64,000 nt of DNA from Methylobacillus methanolivorans (GCF_020531845.1 NZ_JAJAVF010000004.1:1-64000); one strand, 5' to 3'; shown: positions 18,529 to 28,303, numbered from the stretch's first letter. Numbers and translations: made by a program. The notes: generated by a model from the letters alone, not told the origin.

Positions 18529-19464
18529 ATGCATGCCAACCAGAATCTTGCCCTGCCGCCAGGCTATCAATTGCAGGGCTATGAAATCAAAAAGCTTCTC
18601 AGTGCCGGTGGATTCAGCTTCGTCTATATTGCCCGCGACCTGGAAAACGACAGCACTGTCGCCATTAAGGAATATCTTCCCAATATGCTCGCCTTGCGCA
18701 AGGAGGGCGATCAAGTACGCATCCCAACCAATGAAGCGGCAGCAGGGTTCCGTTTTGGCCTGAAATGTTTTTTCGAGGAAGGCCGGGCGCTGGCGAACAT
18801 TGAGCACAAGAATATCGTGCGCGTGCAAAACTTCTTCCGCGCCAATGATACGGTGTATATGGTAATGCGCTACGAGCGCGGGAAATCCCTGCAGGAATAT
18901 GTACTCGCGCGCGATAGCGCCCTCCCCGAAACCATGCTGCGCAGTATTTTCAGCCAATTGCTGAATGGCCTGCGTGAAGTACATGCACAAAAGCTACTGC
19001 ATCTCGACATCAAGCCCGCCAATATTTATATCCGCCTGGATGGCTCACCAGTATTACTCGATTTCGGCTCTGCCCGCATGGCACTCAACGAGGCATCCAA
19101 CAAGCTACCACCCAGCTACACCCCTGGCTTTGCCTCTCCCGAACAATATGGCGACCGCAAGCAACTTGGCCCCTGGAGCGATGTCTATAGCATCGGCGCC
19201 AGCATGTATGCCTGCTTGCTGCAAGCAGCGCCCCAGGCCGCTGATCAGCGCGTTAACAAGGATTTGTTGATTCCTGCCAGCAAACTAGGCAAGGGAAAAT
19301 ACTCCCGCAATCTGCTGGGGATTATTGATAGTTGCATGGCTCTGGATTATATGGAACGCCCGCCTAGTGTGTTTGCCTTGCAGAAATCATTGCTGGAAGC
19401 TGTGCCATTGCCCGCACGCCACGGCTGGCTGCACAAGATTACCTCGCTGTTCACCCAGGATTAA
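18529..19464 (+). CDS. Hanks-type Ser/Thr protein kinase, soluble, non-RD
   Basis: The 311-residue protein is little more than a kinase domain, with no membrane segment or sensor. Visible motifs: glycine loop LLSAGGFSFVY (23-33), ATP-binding K47 in VAIKEYLP, catalytic loop HLDIKPANI (158-166, D160, N165), DFG 178-180 and an activation end PGFASPEQY. The residue before the catalytic Asp is Leu, not Arg, so it is a non-RD kinase that may not need activation-loop phosphorylation. A PP2C phosphatase gene follows 14 bp later and almost certainly reverses its action. Substrates are unknown. Confidence 0.93.
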   Translation: MHANQNLALPPGYQLQGYEIKKLLSAGGFSFVYIARDLENDSTVAIKEYLPNMLALRKEGDQVRIPTNEAAAGFRFGLKCFFEEGRALANIEHKNIVRVQNFFRANDTVYMVMRYERGKSLQEYVLARDSALPETMLRSIFSQLLNGLREVHAQKLLHLDIKPANIYIRLDGSPVLLDFGSARMALNEASNKLPPSYTPGFASPEQYGDRKQLGPWSDVYSIGASMYACLLQAAPQAADQRVNKDLLIPASKLGKGKYSRNLLGIIDSCMALDYMERPPSVFALQKSLLEAVPLPARHGWLHKITSLFTQD

Positions 19465-19478
19465 GAGGGGTTTCATCC

Positions 19479-20402
19479 ATGAAATTCACGATTCACCAAA
19501 GTAGCCGCAGCGGCGGACGCCCGGTCAATCAGGATCGAGTTGCCTACTCCTACAGCAAGAACGCCGTACTGCTGGTGCTCGCCGACGGTATGGGTGGGCA
19601 TCACCATGGCGAAGTCGCGGCGCAACTGGCCGTCAAGATGTTGACAGGTGCATTCCAGCGAGCTGCCAAGCCGGACTTGGACGATGTCACAGTCTTCCTG
19701 CAAACCGAGATCGTGAAACTGCATGAGGCCATTCATCAACTGGCGGAAAACCGTGGCCTGGATGAAACGCCCAAGACCACACTGGTGGTGGGTATCCTGC
19801 AAAACAATACTCTGTACTGCGCTCATGTAGGCGACTCACGCCTGTATCACTTCCGTCACGGCAAACGCCTGTTCCGTACTGAAGACCACTCCATCGTGCA
19901 AATGATGTTGAAACAAGGCAAGCTGGATGCAGCTTCCGTCATACACCACCCTGACCGACACAAGATCTACAATTGCCTGGGTAGCGAACTCCCACCCACC
20001 ATCGAGATCGCCCCGCCTCGCCTGCTCCAAGCCGGCGACCAAATATTGCTATGCAGCGATGGCCTATGGTCACAACTCAGCGATGAACGGATACAGGATA
20101 TCCTCCACACAGGTCTTGGTGTCGCACATTCGGTGCCTAGCCTGCTGGACACGGCAGAAAAACTGGGCGGAAAAAACATGGACAACCTGAGTGCCGTCGG
20201 CGTGCAGTGGGAGAGCAAGTCTGAACAGTCACTGACGATTTCCACCTTGGAGATGTCACTCGCTCAGTCACACACTATCCTCGGGCTAACAGAGCCTGAT
20301 GAGCACAGTATTCCCGCAACGGCTGCAGACCTTGATGAAGAAGATATAGAGCGTGCCATTGCCGAAATCAACGCTGCCATCAAACGCAGCAAGTTGCCTT
20401 AA
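19479..20402 (+). CDS. PP2C-family Ser/Thr protein phosphatase
   Basis: Metal-dependent phosphatase paired with the kinase upstream. The 307-residue protein has the PP2C motifs NQDR (18-20 region), LADGMGGHHHGEVAA (metal-binding D36), HVGDSRLYHF, LCSDGLWSQLSD and a terminal DNLSAVGVQW. About 65 residues after the catalytic domain form an extra tail ending in an acidic, helix-prone segment (DLDEEDIERAIAEINAAIKRS) not needed for catalysis. A ribosome site AAGAGGGG precedes the ATG. Kinase and phosphatase form a two-gene unit. Confidence 0.93.
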   Translation: MKFTIHQSSRSGGRPVNQDRVAYSYSKNAVLLVLADGMGGHHHGEVAAQLAVKMLTGAFQRAAKPDLDDVTVFLQTEIVKLHEAIHQLAENRGLDETPKTTLVVGILQNNTLYCAHVGDSRLYHFRHGKRLFRTEDHSIVQMMLKQGKLDAASVIHHPDRHKIYNCLGSELPPTIEIAPPRLLQAGDQILLCSDGLWSQLSDERIQDILHTGLGVAHSVPSLLDTAEKLGGKNMDNLSAVGVQWESKSEQSLTISTLEMSLAQSHTILGLTEPDEHSIPATAADLDEEDIERAIAEINAAIKRSKLP

Positions 20403-20469
20403 GGCCTTGCTTGGCCGCGCCCTCGCGCAACGCCGCCGTCGAGCGTCACTTAAGTCATAGGCATCGCGC

Positions 20470-20475
20470 TATAAT
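20470..20475 (+). promoter_or_regulatory. -10 element of the rph promoter
   Basis: A perfect TATAAT lies 28 bp before the rph start codon chosen here. No good -35 is visible at 16-18 bp. Its position means that the upstream in-frame ATG at 20476 would not be in the transcript, supporting the start at 20503. Confidence 0.5.
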
Positions 20476-20502
20476 ATGCGCTTTGAAAATTCAGGAAACA
20501 CC

Positions 20503-21219
20503 ATGCGTCCCAGCAACCGTGCCCCAGACCAATTACGTCACGTCGAGATCATCCGCCACTACACCAAACATGCGGAAGGCTCTGTGCTGGTTAAGTTCGG
20601 TGATACGCATGTGCTGTGTACCGCAAGTGTCGAAGAAAAAGTCCCGCCTTTCCTGCGTGGCAAGAACCAAGGCTGGACCACCGCCGAATACGGCATGCTG
20701 CCCCGCTCCACTGGCAGCCGCATGGACCGCGAAGCCGCGCGCGGCAAGCAATCCGGCCGCACCCAGGAAATCCAGCGCTTGATTGGCCGCAGCCTGCGCG
20801 CCGTGATTGACCTCGAAAAGCTCGGCGAGCGCACCATCCACCTGGATTGCGACGTCATCCAGGCTGACGGCGGGACGCGCACTGCCAGCATCACCGGCGC
20901 TTATGTCGCCTTGCATGATGCCATCAGCTTTTTGCTGAACAAGGGACTGATCCAGGAATCGCCACTGCGTGACGCAGTAGCCGCTATCTCTGTCGGCGTT
21001 TATCAAGGCAACCCCGTGCTGGATCTGGATTACATCGAAGATTCCGCCTGCGATACCGACATGAACGTCGTCATGACCGGAAGCGGCGGCTTTGTCGAAA
21101 TCCAGGGCACTGCCGAAGGTGAGCCATTCCAGCGTGATGCCATGAACCGCATGCTGGAACTGGCCGAGAGTGGCATCCGCACCCTATTGCTCAAACAGAA
21201 AGAAGCGCTGGGGCTATAA
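20503..21219 (+). CDS. rph: Ribonuclease PH
   Basis: Phosphate-dependent 3'-5' exoribonuclease that trims tRNA precursors. The 238-residue protein starts [16 protein letters not shown], as in the family, with CAGGAAA about 7 nt before the ATG; an upstream ATG overlaps the -10 box. Conserved motifs include [34 protein letters not shown], the RNA-binding [22 protein letters not shown], and the catalytic [22 protein letters not shown]. The XTP pyrophosphatase gene follows after 2 bp. Confidence 0.96.
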   Translation: MRPSNRAPDQLRHVEIIRHYTKHAEGSVLVKFGDTHVLCTASVEEKVPPFLRGKNQGWTTAEYGMLPRSTGSRMDREAARGKQSGRTQEIQRLIGRSLRAVIDLEKLGERTIHLDCDVIQADGGTRTASITGAYVALHDAISFLLNKGLIQESPLRDAVAAISVGVYQGNPVLDLDYIEDSACDTDMNVVMTGSGGFVEIQGTAEGEPFQRDAMNRMLELAESGIRTLLLKQKEALGL

Positions 21220-21221
21220 AT

Positions 21222-21827
21222 ATGGCGATGCCGTTCCAGAAACTCGTCATTGCTAGCAACAACCAAGGCAAGCTCAAGGAAATCCAGGCCTTGCTTGCGC
21301 CGCTATCGGTCGAGGTACTGCCGCAATCTGCACTCAATGTGCCAGAGGCAGAAGAGCCATTTGTGACCTTTGTCGAAAACGCACTAGCCAAGGCCCGCCA
21401 TGCCAGTCGCCATACCGGCCTGCCTGCACTGGCCGATGATTCGGGTATATGCGTCAATGCCCTGCAAGGGGCCCCTGGCGTTTACTCTGCGCGCTATGCT
21501 GGTGAACCCAAATCCGATCAGCGCAATAATGACAAGCTGCTACAAAGCCTGGATGGCCTGCATGACAGGCACGCTTACTATTATTGTGTCATGGTGCTGG
21601 TACGCCATGCCGATGACCCGCAACCACTGATTGCAGAAGGCGCCTGGCAGGGAGAAATCCTGACCGCAGCGCGCGGTGAGGGAGGCTTCGGCTACGACCC
21701 TTTGTTCCTGGATGCCAAGACCGGCCAGACCGCTGCCGAGTTGCCCGCCGAGATCAAGAATCGCATCAGCCATCGTGGCCATGCCCTGACTAAACTGGTG
21801 CAACAATTGGAAAGGCTGGCGCTATGA
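21222..21827 (+). CDS. XTP/dITP pyrophosphatase (RdgB/HAM1)
   Basis: House-cleaning enzyme hydrolysing non-canonical purine triphosphates. The 201-residue protein has the substrate motif ASNNQGKLKEI near residue 11, ALADDSGICVNALQGAPGVYSARYAG with catalytic acidic residues, and EGGFGYDPLFLD. The order rph-rdgB-(small protein)-hemW is common in betaproteobacteria. Its stop overlaps the next start as ATGA. Confidence 0.95.
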   Translation: MAMPFQKLVIASNNQGKLKEIQALLAPLSVEVLPQSALNVPEAEEPFVTFVENALAKARHASRHTGLPALADDSGICVNALQGAPGVYSARYAGEPKSDQRNNDKLLQSLDGLHDRHAYYYCVMVLVRHADDPQPLIAEGAWQGEILTAARGEGGFGYDPLFLDAKTGQTAAELPAEIKNRISHRGHALTKLVQQLERLAL

Positions 21828-22057
21828 GCGGAAACTGGCCGAAATGGTTGCGTGACGACGGCAGCGTCGTCTCCTGCACGGAAAAAGTCAAGGTGATGAC
21901 CGAGAACTTCGACGAACTCAAACAGATTGCCCAGGATGCCCTGGAAGACGGCCTGTTGATGGAAGTCTCTGAAGCACAAATGCGCGATGCCCTGCATCGC
22001 CTGATTGACGAATTGGTGAACCCCTATCAGCACACCCATCGAAATCAAGGCGATTAG
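21824..22057 (+). CDS. Small conserved hypothetical protein between rdgB and hemW
   Basis: 77 residues, cytoplasmic, acidic, with a helical body (TENFDELKQIAQDALEDGLLMEVSEAQMRDALHRLIDEL). The start ATG overlaps the rdgB stop by 4 nt, which argues for a real, translationally coupled gene. I recognise no domain. Its 3' end overlaps the open frame of hemW, which raises the possibility that hemW is translated by coupling to it. Confidence 0.7.
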   Translation: MSGNWPKWLRDDGSVVSCTEKVKVMTENFDELKQIAQDALEDGLLMEVSEAQMRDALHRLIDELVNPYQHTHRNQGD

Positions 22058-22091
22058 CGATCTTCCTGGCCAGGGGGGTAAGCAAGAAACA

Positions 22092-23243
22092 CTGCCATCT
22101 GCCCCGACCGAGCCACCGCCGCTATCGCTTTATATCCATATCCCTTGGTGCGTGCGTAAATGCCCGTATTGCGATTTCAATTCGCATGAATCGCGCACGG
22201 AGATTCCTGAAGCAGCTTATGTCGATGCCCTGATTGCCGATCTCGAGCAATCAGTACCCCGCATCTGGGGACGGCGCGTACACAGCATTTTCTTCGGCGG
22301 TGGCACACCCAGCCTGTTCTCTCCCGAAGCAATTGATCGCATACTCAGTAATGTACGGGCATTGGTGCCCTTGAGCGTGGATTGCGAAATCACGCTGGAA
22401 GCCAACCCTGGCACCGTCGATGCTGCGCATTTCCGCGGTTATCGCGCGGCAGGCGTCAACCGCCTCTCGCTCGGTATCCAGAGTTTTGATAGTGATTACC
22501 TGCACAAGCTTGGCCGCATCCACGATGAAACCCAGGCAGTCGCCGCAGCAGAACTGGCACTTAGCACCTTCGACTCAGTGAATCTCGATGTGATGTATGC
22601 CCTGCCCGGCCAAAGCCTGAGAGACGCCTTGGCAGATGCGCAACGCGCCTGCGACCTTGGCCCCGCGCACCTATCTTTCTATCACCTGACGCTGGAACCC
22701 AACACCCCATTTCACCGCACCCCGCCAGCCTTGCCGGACGATGACACCAGCGCCAGCATGCAGGAAGCCATTGAAGACTTATTGGGCCAACATGGTTACA
22801 CACATTATGAAACCTCGGCGTTTGCTCAACCAGGCAAGCAATGTCGTCATAACCGCAACTACTGGCAGTTTGGCGATTATCTTGGCATAGGCGCAGGAGC
22901 GCACAGCAAATTAAGCTTTCATGACCGCATCACGCGCGAAAGCCGCCACAAGCACCCCAAACGCTATTTGGAGCATGCGGGTCAAGGCCATGCCGTAGAG
23001 CAACAATGGCAGATTGCCAGGGATGAGTTGCCTTTTGAGTTCATGATGAATGCCTTACGATTAACTGATGGCGTGGATCCTGCATTGTTCAAGATACGCA
23101 CTGGACTGCCATTGGAACACATCTCCCCCATCTTGCAACATGCTGTTGCAAAAGGACTATTAGACCTCAGTCCAACCCGTATCGCACCCACACCTCTAGG
23201 ACAACGGTTCCTCAACGAGTTGCTGCAACTATTCCTTGATTGA
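22092..23243 (+). CDS. hemW: HemW-like radical SAM heme chaperone; start uncertain
   Basis: Radical SAM protein related to coproporphyrinogen dehydrogenase, now regarded as a heme chaperone. The cluster motif is C-VRK-C-PY-C: the first cysteine codon is 22149-22151. The only standard start nearby, GTG at 22152, would delete that cysteine, while conserved SLYIHIPW lies upstream in the same open frame, which runs back to a TGA at 22017. No ATG, GTG or TTG exists between. I provisionally place the start at CTG 22092, giving 383 residues (E. coli 378) with AGGGGGG 13 nt before it; ATT at 22053 is an alternative. GGGTPSLF and the HemW C-terminal domain are present. Confidence 0.85.
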   Translation: MPSAPTEPPPLSLYIHIPWCVRKCPYCDFNSHESRTEIPEAAYVDALIADLEQSVPRIWGRRVHSIFFGGGTPSLFSPEAIDRILSNVRALVPLSVDCEITLEANPGTVDAAHFRGYRAAGVNRLSLGIQSFDSDYLHKLGRIHDETQAVAAAELALSTFDSVNLDVMYALPGQSLRDALADAQRACDLGPAHLSFYHLTLEPNTPFHRTPPALPDDDTSASMQEAIEDLLGQHGYTHYETSAFAQPGKQCRHNRNYWQFGDYLGIGAGAHSKLSFHDRITRESRHKHPKRYLEHAGQGHAVEQQWQIARDELPFEFMMNALRLTDGVDPALFKIRTGLPLEHISPILQHAVAKGLLDLSPTRIAPTPLGQRFLNELLQLFLD

Positions 23244-23291
23244 TATCAACCCGATGCTTCCATATTTAAGAATTGCTTTGTAAGAGATTCC

Positions 23292-23307
23292 CTGTATTAC
23301 AATACAG
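23292..23307. promoter_or_regulatory. Perfect dyad upstream of the diguanylate cyclase gene
   Basis: CTGTATT-AC-AATACAG, arms of 7 bp with a 2-bp centre, 28 bp before the start codon. It overlaps the probable -10 region (TACAAT at 23297-23302), so it may be an operator. The binding protein is unknown. Confidence 0.35.
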
Positions 23308-23334
23308 CGATTCTGGAAGTAGAGAGCAACAATC

Positions 23335-24978
23335 ATGGGGATAAAAGTTGCCGCACACCCAGAACTCTCAGGGACACCGACACAATTCGAGTCAGCTATG
23401 GATCAACATAAAAAATCCGTTGAAACTGCACGACAAACCCTTATCCAGCTTGCAAAAAGCCGGATAGCGCCGACACCGGACAACTATCGCAAAGTTTATA
23501 CCGCCATTAATGGCGAAACCGTCGCCGATAGCACATCCACCATAGGTCAGCTTCTGGGCAACGTGCTAAAAGAGGTCAGTACACAACAACCTCACTATGC
23601 AACCAGCATTCACCACATCCTGAGCCAGCTTGAAGGCCAAAACTGGCGGAGCCTGGACACTGCATTGCGCCAGTTATTGGCACACCTACCCTCTCCAGAC
23701 AGCAGCCATTCACATTTTCAGACACCGTCCACCCAGCATGACATCAGCGACATCATGACGCTCTGGCGCAATATGCTGATCAGGACGCTGGACTTAGTCA
23801 TCATCCCACAGCTCAAGGAGCTTCCTGAGGCTCAGTCTCGAGCAACTGCCTTGCTGGAAGCGACGCAGAGGGCTCAGCACCGTGATGAAATTCTTGCGCT
23901 GGAAGATGCATTGAAGAACATTCTCTTCAATCTGGAAATGCACTTAGATAGCCAGAGCCAGCTGCAACTACGCCTGTTGCAGCTATTGCGCCTGCTCTTG
24001 GTCAGCATGGAAGCACTCGTGCTGGAAGAGCGCTGGCTACAAGGCCCGACGACGGCGATTCGCGACATCCTCACTCAGCCATTGAATGTCGACTCTCTAG
24101 CCAAGGCAGAAGATACGCTTAAAGACCTTATCTTCATGCAAGGCCAGCTCAGGCCTGGATTGATCGAAGCCAAGAAAACCTTAAAAAAGATGGCAGAGAT
24201 TTTTGTCACGCAACTGTCCGAGATTACCGTGGCCACGGATGAGTACCAAACCAAGTTGCAAGGCTATCGCGAGGAAATCAGCCATAGCGATGAGATACAA
24301 GATCTTAACCACGTATTACATTGTCTGTTGGAAGACACCCAGGCCATCAGCACGATCACGCAAAATTCCCGCAACGAGATACTAGATGCGCAAAACAAGG
24401 TGCGAGAGGCTGAAAAGCAAATTTACGAACTGACATTGCAACTCGATCATATCAACGAAATTGCACACGAGGACTACCTGACCGGAACACTGAACCGTCG
24501 AGGCATGGATGAGGCCTTGCTCAGGGAGTTCAATCGCGCAGACCGTTTTGGCATGCCTTTGAGTATTGCCATGATGGATATCGATCACTTCAAGCAGATT
24601 AACGACAATATGGGCCATGCCACCGGCGACCAGGCATTAGCTCACCTAGCCTCCGTCATCAAGGAGGCCTTGCGCACGACCGATGTGATTGCGCGTTATG
24701 GCGGCGAGGAATTCATCATTTTGCTGCCAGGCACAACGGAACAAGATGCCATCAGCGTCATTACACGTGCTCAACGCGAATTGACTCGCAATATTTTCCT
24801 GCACAATGACAGCCATGTGTTGATCACATTTAGCGCAGGCGTTGCCCAGCGTCAGGAAAATGAGGCAGCCGACTCGATTATCGGGCGTACAGACAAAGCC
24901 TTGTACCAGGCAAAGAACAGTGGGCGCAATCGCGTCATCGGTGCCAGCAATCTCGACAAACCCATTCCCCCCCAGTAG
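23335..24978 (+). CDS. Diguanylate cyclase (GGDEF) with helical N-terminal domain
   Basis: Predicted to make cyclic di-GMP. The 547-residue protein has the active site GGEEF at 456-460 and an inhibitory I-site RTTD at 447-450, exactly five residues upstream, so product feedback is likely. Residues about 365-395 look like a coiled coil. The first 350 residues are mostly helical, without membrane segments, and begin after a typical TLIQLAKSRIAPTPDNYRKVY stretch seen in other betaproteobacterial GGDEF proteins. ATG 23335 is used; ATG 23401 is an alternative. It is a single gene with its own terminator. Confidence 0.93.
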   Translation: MGIKVAAHPELSGTPTQFESAMDQHKKSVETARQTLIQLAKSRIAPTPDNYRKVYTAINGETVADSTSTIGQLLGNVLKEVSTQQPHYATSIHHILSQLEGQNWRSLDTALRQLLAHLPSPDSSHSHFQTPSTQHDISDIMTLWRNMLIRTLDLVIIPQLKELPEAQSRATALLEATQRAQHRDEILALEDALKNILFNLEMHLDSQSQLQLRLLQLLRLLLVSMEALVLEERWLQGPTTAIRDILTQPLNVDSLAKAEDTLKDLIFMQGQLRPGLIEAKKTLKKMAEIFVTQLSEITVATDEYQTKLQGYREEISHSDEIQDLNHVLHCLLEDTQAISTITQNSRNEILDAQNKVREAEKQIYELTLQLDHINEIAHEDYLTGTLNRRGMDEALLREFNRADRFGMPLSIAMMDIDHFKQINDNMGHATGDQALAHLASVIKEALRTTDVIARYGGEEFIILLPGTTEQDAISVITRAQRELTRNIFLHNDSHVLITFSAGVAQRQENEAADSIIGRTDKALYQAKNSGRNRVIGASNLDKPIPPQ

Positions 24979-24987
24979 AAGACAACA

Positions 24988-25015
24988 AAAAAGCCCCGCG
25001 ATTGCGGGGCTTTTT
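24988..25015. terminator. Bidirectional terminator between the GGDEF gene and argH
   Basis: Stem AAAAAGCCCCGC/GCGGGGCTTTTT with a GATT loop, placed between two converging genes. Both strands end in a T run. Confidence 0.9.
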
Positions 25016-25042
25016 CCATCAAACACTTATTGTTGAGTACAT

Positions 25043-26449
25043 TTAAGCCAGCAGAGCTTTAGCCCGCTTAAGTGCTTCCCGCACCTGGGCTGGTGCAGTG
25101 CCACCACGATGGTTACGGCTTGCCAGCGAACCTTCCAGCGTCAATACTTGGTATACATCCTCTGCAATCTGCGGGCTGAATTGCTGCAGCTGCGGCAAGG
25201 AGAGATCAGACAAGTCGCAGCCCTGCTCCACGGCATGGCGCACGGCCAGTGCAACAACTTCATGCGCGTCGCGGAAAGGCATGCCTTTCTTCACCAGGTA
25301 GTCTGCCAGGTCTGTCGCCGTGGCAAAACCCTCTGCCGCAGCCAGGCGCATGGCGTCCTTGTTCACCTTGATGCCGCGCAACATGTCAGCATAGATTTCC
25401 AGCGTCACCAGCAAGGTATCCACGGTATCGAACAGTGGCTCCTTGTCTTCCTGGTTATCCTTGTTGTAAGCCAGAGGCTGGCTCTTCATCAGCGTCAGCA
25501 ACGCCACCAGGTGTCCATTGACGCGCCCAGTCTTGCCGCGCACAAGCTCAGGCACATCCGGGTTTTTCTTCTGCGGCATGATGGAAGAGCCAGTACAGAA
25601 GCGATCAGCAATATCAACAAACGCGAAACGTGGGCTGGACCAGAGAATCAACTCCTCTGACAGACGAGACAAATGCGTCATGATCAATGATGCCGCCGCA
25701 GTAAATTCAATGGCAAAATCACGGTCAGATACTGCATCCAGCGAGTTTTCGCACACAGCCTCAAAGCCCAGATCACGCGCCACACGCTCACGATCAATAG
25801 GGTAGCTGGTACCAGCCAGAGCTGCCGCACCCAGTGGCAGGCGGTTGATACGCTTACGCGCATCCATCAAGCGCTCTGCATCCCGCTGCAGCATCTCGAA
25901 ATAAGCCAACAGGTGGTGTCCGAAAGTCACGGGCTGCGCCACCTGCAAGTGGGTAAAGCCGGGCATGACGGTATCTGCATGCTGCTCAGCCAGATCCACC
26001 AATGAGGCCTGCAATTTGCGAATGCGGGCTACAACATCATCTACCATTGCGCGTAGCCACAGGCGAATATCAGTTGCCACCTGGTCGTTACGGGAGCGAC
26101 CAGTGTGTAGGCGCTTACCTGCATCGCCTATCTTGTCAGTCAGGCGTTTTTCAATATTCAGGTGCACATCTTCCAGGTCAAGCAACCAGGTAAATTGGCC
26201 ATCGTGTATCTCGCGCATGATCTCGCCCAGGCCCTGCTCTATCTTGGCGACATCTTCCTGGCTGATGATGCCTTGTGCACCCAGCATGCGTGCATGTGCC
26301 AGCGACCCCTGGATATCGTATTCAGCAAGGCGATAGTCAAATCCTACAGATGCGGTATATTGCTTGACCAGTTCGGCCACAGGCTCGTTAAACCGGCCAG
26401 ACCAGGTTTTGGAAGAGGGTTGATTCAAGTGATTGGACTTTTCTGTCAT
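25043..26449 (-). CDS. argH: Argininosuccinate lyase
   Basis: Last step of arginine synthesis, splitting argininosuccinate to arginine and fumarate. I use ATG 26449 ([20 protein letters not shown]), 468 residues; the longer frame would add 29 residues unlike the family and would overlap the divergent kinase gene. Signatures: [25 protein letters not shown], and the fumarase-family loop [16 protein letters not shown]. It is divergent from the histidine kinase gene, as in Pseudomonas. Confidence 0.97.
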   Translation of the reverse strand: MTEKSNHLNQPSSKTWSGRFNEPVAELVKQYTASVGFDYRLAEYDIQGSLAHARMLGAQGIISQEDVAKIEQGLGEIMREIHDGQFTWLLDLEDVHLNIEKRLTDKIGDAGKRLHTGRSRNDQVATDIRLWLRAMVDDVVARIRKLQASLVDLAEQHADTVMPGFTHLQVAQPVTFGHHLLAYFEMLQRDAERLMDARKRINRLPLGAAALAGTSYPIDRERVARDLGFEAVCENSLDAVSDRDFAIEFTAAASLIMTHLSRLSEELILWSSPRFAFVDIADRFCTGSSIMPQKKNPDVPELVRGKTGRVNGHLVALLTLMKSQPLAYNKDNQEDKEPLFDTVDTLLVTLEIYADMLRGIKVNKDAMRLAAAEGFATATDLADYLVKKGMPFRDAHEVVALAVRHAVEQGCDLSDLSLPQLQQFSPQIAEDVYQVLTLEGSLASRNHRGGTAPAQVREALKRAKALLA

Positions 26450-26506
26450 GATGTCGCGTGATGAACTCACGATGCTGATTAGAATGTGAAAATAGTGCGA
26501 TAAACC

Positions 26507-27529
26507 ATGGCTATTATAAAGCAAAACGCCATTCATTCCTTGAAGTTGCCAGACTTCCGCAATCTCGGCATCTGTCTGCGCATATTGGTCGTCGCCAACC
26601 TGTTGGGCTTGTTTGCCTCGCTGGCAGCTAGTAACAACCTGACAGAATGGTTACCAGGCTTTACCCGCTGGAGCGCCCTCATGCAGCCTGTACTTCTGCT
26701 CAGCCTGCTCGCTGTATATGCCATCCAACCCTGGCTGGCAAAGCTACATGGCTACATCGCCTACCCTATTGCCCTGTTGATACCGGTCACCTTCAGCCTG
26801 TTAGCCCATGTCGTTGCGAGCGAGATATTGCACATTGATCTCGCCAGCAGCTTGTTGCGCACGCTCACCCTCACCGCCAGCATCACGGCCATCACCCTGC
26901 TTTATTTGCAGCTACGTCAGCGCGCCCTTACCCCGGCGATTGCCGAGGCGCGTCTACAGGCGCTGCAAGCCAGGATACGCCCGCACTTTCTCTTCAACAG
27001 CATCAATGCCGTGCTCTCGATCGTACGTAGCGATAGCAAGCAGGCAGAAACCGCGCTCATGGACATGGCCGACCTGTTTCGTGTCTTGATGGCGGATAAT
27101 CGTGAACTGGTACCGCTGGCGCAGGAGCTGGCGCTCTGTCGGCAATACTTGGCGCTGGAGAAACTGCGCCTGGAACACCGGCTCAATCTCAACTGGCAGG
27201 TCGACAACATGCCGCAAGACGCCCTGATTCCACCGCTCATCCTGCAACCCTTGCTGGAAAATGCGGTGTACCATGGCATAGAACCGCTGGCTGATGGTGG
27301 CACCATCAGCATCCAGCTACACAGCACACGCAACGAATTGCATATTCAGTTACGCAATCCTTACCAGCCTGGCTCAACCCATCATCAGGGCAATCGCATG
27401 GCGCTCAGCAATATCCGCGAGCGCCTGCAGCTCCACTTTGATGTCGAGGCCAGCCTTAATATCCGCCAGGATAATGGACATTACGCCGTGCATATCATTA
27501 TCCCATATCGCCACAGGGCAGCCGCATGA
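26507..27529 (+). CDS. LytS/AlgZ-type sensor histidine kinase
   Basis: Membrane sensor of a two-component system. The 340-residue protein has four hydrophobic segments (about 25-43, 59-75, 87-105 and 118-135) and a His_kinase (PF06580-type) domain with the phosphorylated H160 in [14 protein letters not shown], followed by an ATPase with [16 protein letters not shown] and a G-box region [13 protein letters not shown]. No periplasmic sensor domain is present. The stop overlaps the regulator start by 4 nt. Gene order argH, kinase, regulator, hemC matches the algZ(fimS)-algR locus of Pseudomonas. Confidence 0.92.
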   Translation: MAIIKQNAIHSLKLPDFRNLGICLRILVVANLLGLFASLAASNNLTEWLPGFTRWSALMQPVLLLSLLAVYAIQPWLAKLHGYIAYPIALLIPVTFSLLAHVVASEILHIDLASSLLRTLTLTASITAITLLYLQLRQRALTPAIAEARLQALQARIRPHFLFNSINAVLSIVRSDSKQAETALMDMADLFRVLMADNRELVPLAQELALCRQYLALEKLRLEHRLNLNWQVDNMPQDALIPPLILQPLLENAVYHGIEPLADGGTISIQLHSTRNELHIQLRNPYQPGSTHHQGNRMALSNIRERLQLHFDVEASLNIRQDNGHYAVHIIIPYRHRAAA

Positions 27530-28272
27530 TGCATGCCCCGCTCAATATCGTCATCGCCGACGATGAGCCGCCTGCGCGCAACCGCCTGCGCGAACTGCTG
27601 ACTGAGATTCCCGGTGTCACACTGGTAGGCGAGGCCAGACATGGCAATGAGGCACTGGAGCTTGCACAACAGCTCAAGCCGCACGTGTTACTACTGGATA
27701 TCCGCATGCCCAACATGGATGGCATTGAAGCAGCCGCACATGCACAAAAACTCCCTCAGCCGCCTGCCATCATTTTCACCACGGCGTTTGATGGCTATGC
27801 CATCCAGGCATTCGAGATGAATGCAGTCGATTACCTGCTCAAGCCCATTCGACAAGAACGTCTGGGAGCGGCGCTGCACAAGGCGCGCGTATTGTTGCCA
27901 GCCCAGGTTGAAGCACTCAAACCCTTGCAGCGTACACGTACCCATTTCAGCGTCAACCATCATGGCCGCATCCTGCTCATCCCGGTGCATCAAGTGATTT
28001 ACCTGCGCGCCGAGCTTAAATATGTCACGTTGCGCACCAAGGAGCAGGAATACCTGATCGAAGAGTCCCTCACTCAACTGGAACAGGAACTGGGGCACCT
28101 GTTCCTGCGCCTACACCGCAATTGCCTGGTGGCACAATCCAGCATCAGCGGCTATGAAAAACGTGAGCTCAATGGCGAAAGCGGCTGGCACGCCATCCTC
28201 AGGGACATTCCGGACACCATCGCTGTCAGCCGACGGCAATATCACCTGTTGCGCAAACTGGCTGCCCACTAG
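27526..28272 (+). CDS. LytTR-type response regulator (AlgR-like)
   Basis: Partner of the kinase upstream. The 248-residue protein has a receiver domain with D12-D13 and phospho-acceptor D58 (LLLDIRMPNMDG), then a LytTR DNA-binding domain at about 145-245 (HGRILLIPVHQVIYLRAELKYVTLRT). In Pseudomonas, AlgR controls alginate, type IV pili and other surface traits; whether the targets are the same here is unknown. An ATG-ATG pair starts the frame; the first overlaps the kinase stop. Confidence 0.92.
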   Translation: MMHAPLNIVIADDEPPARNRLRELLTEIPGVTLVGEARHGNEALELAQQLKPHVLLLDIRMPNMDGIEAAAHAQKLPQPPAIIFTTAFDGYAIQAFEMNAVDYLLKPIRQERLGAALHKARVLLPAQVEALKPLQRTRTHFSVNHHGRILLIPVHQVIYLRAELKYVTLRTKEQEYLIEESLTQLEQELGHLFLRLHRNCLVAQSSISGYEKRELNGESGWHAILRDIPDTIAVSRRQYHLLRKLAAH

Positions 28273-28303
28273 CAACCCGCAGCGCTAAGCCTCTCAGGCC
28301 CTA

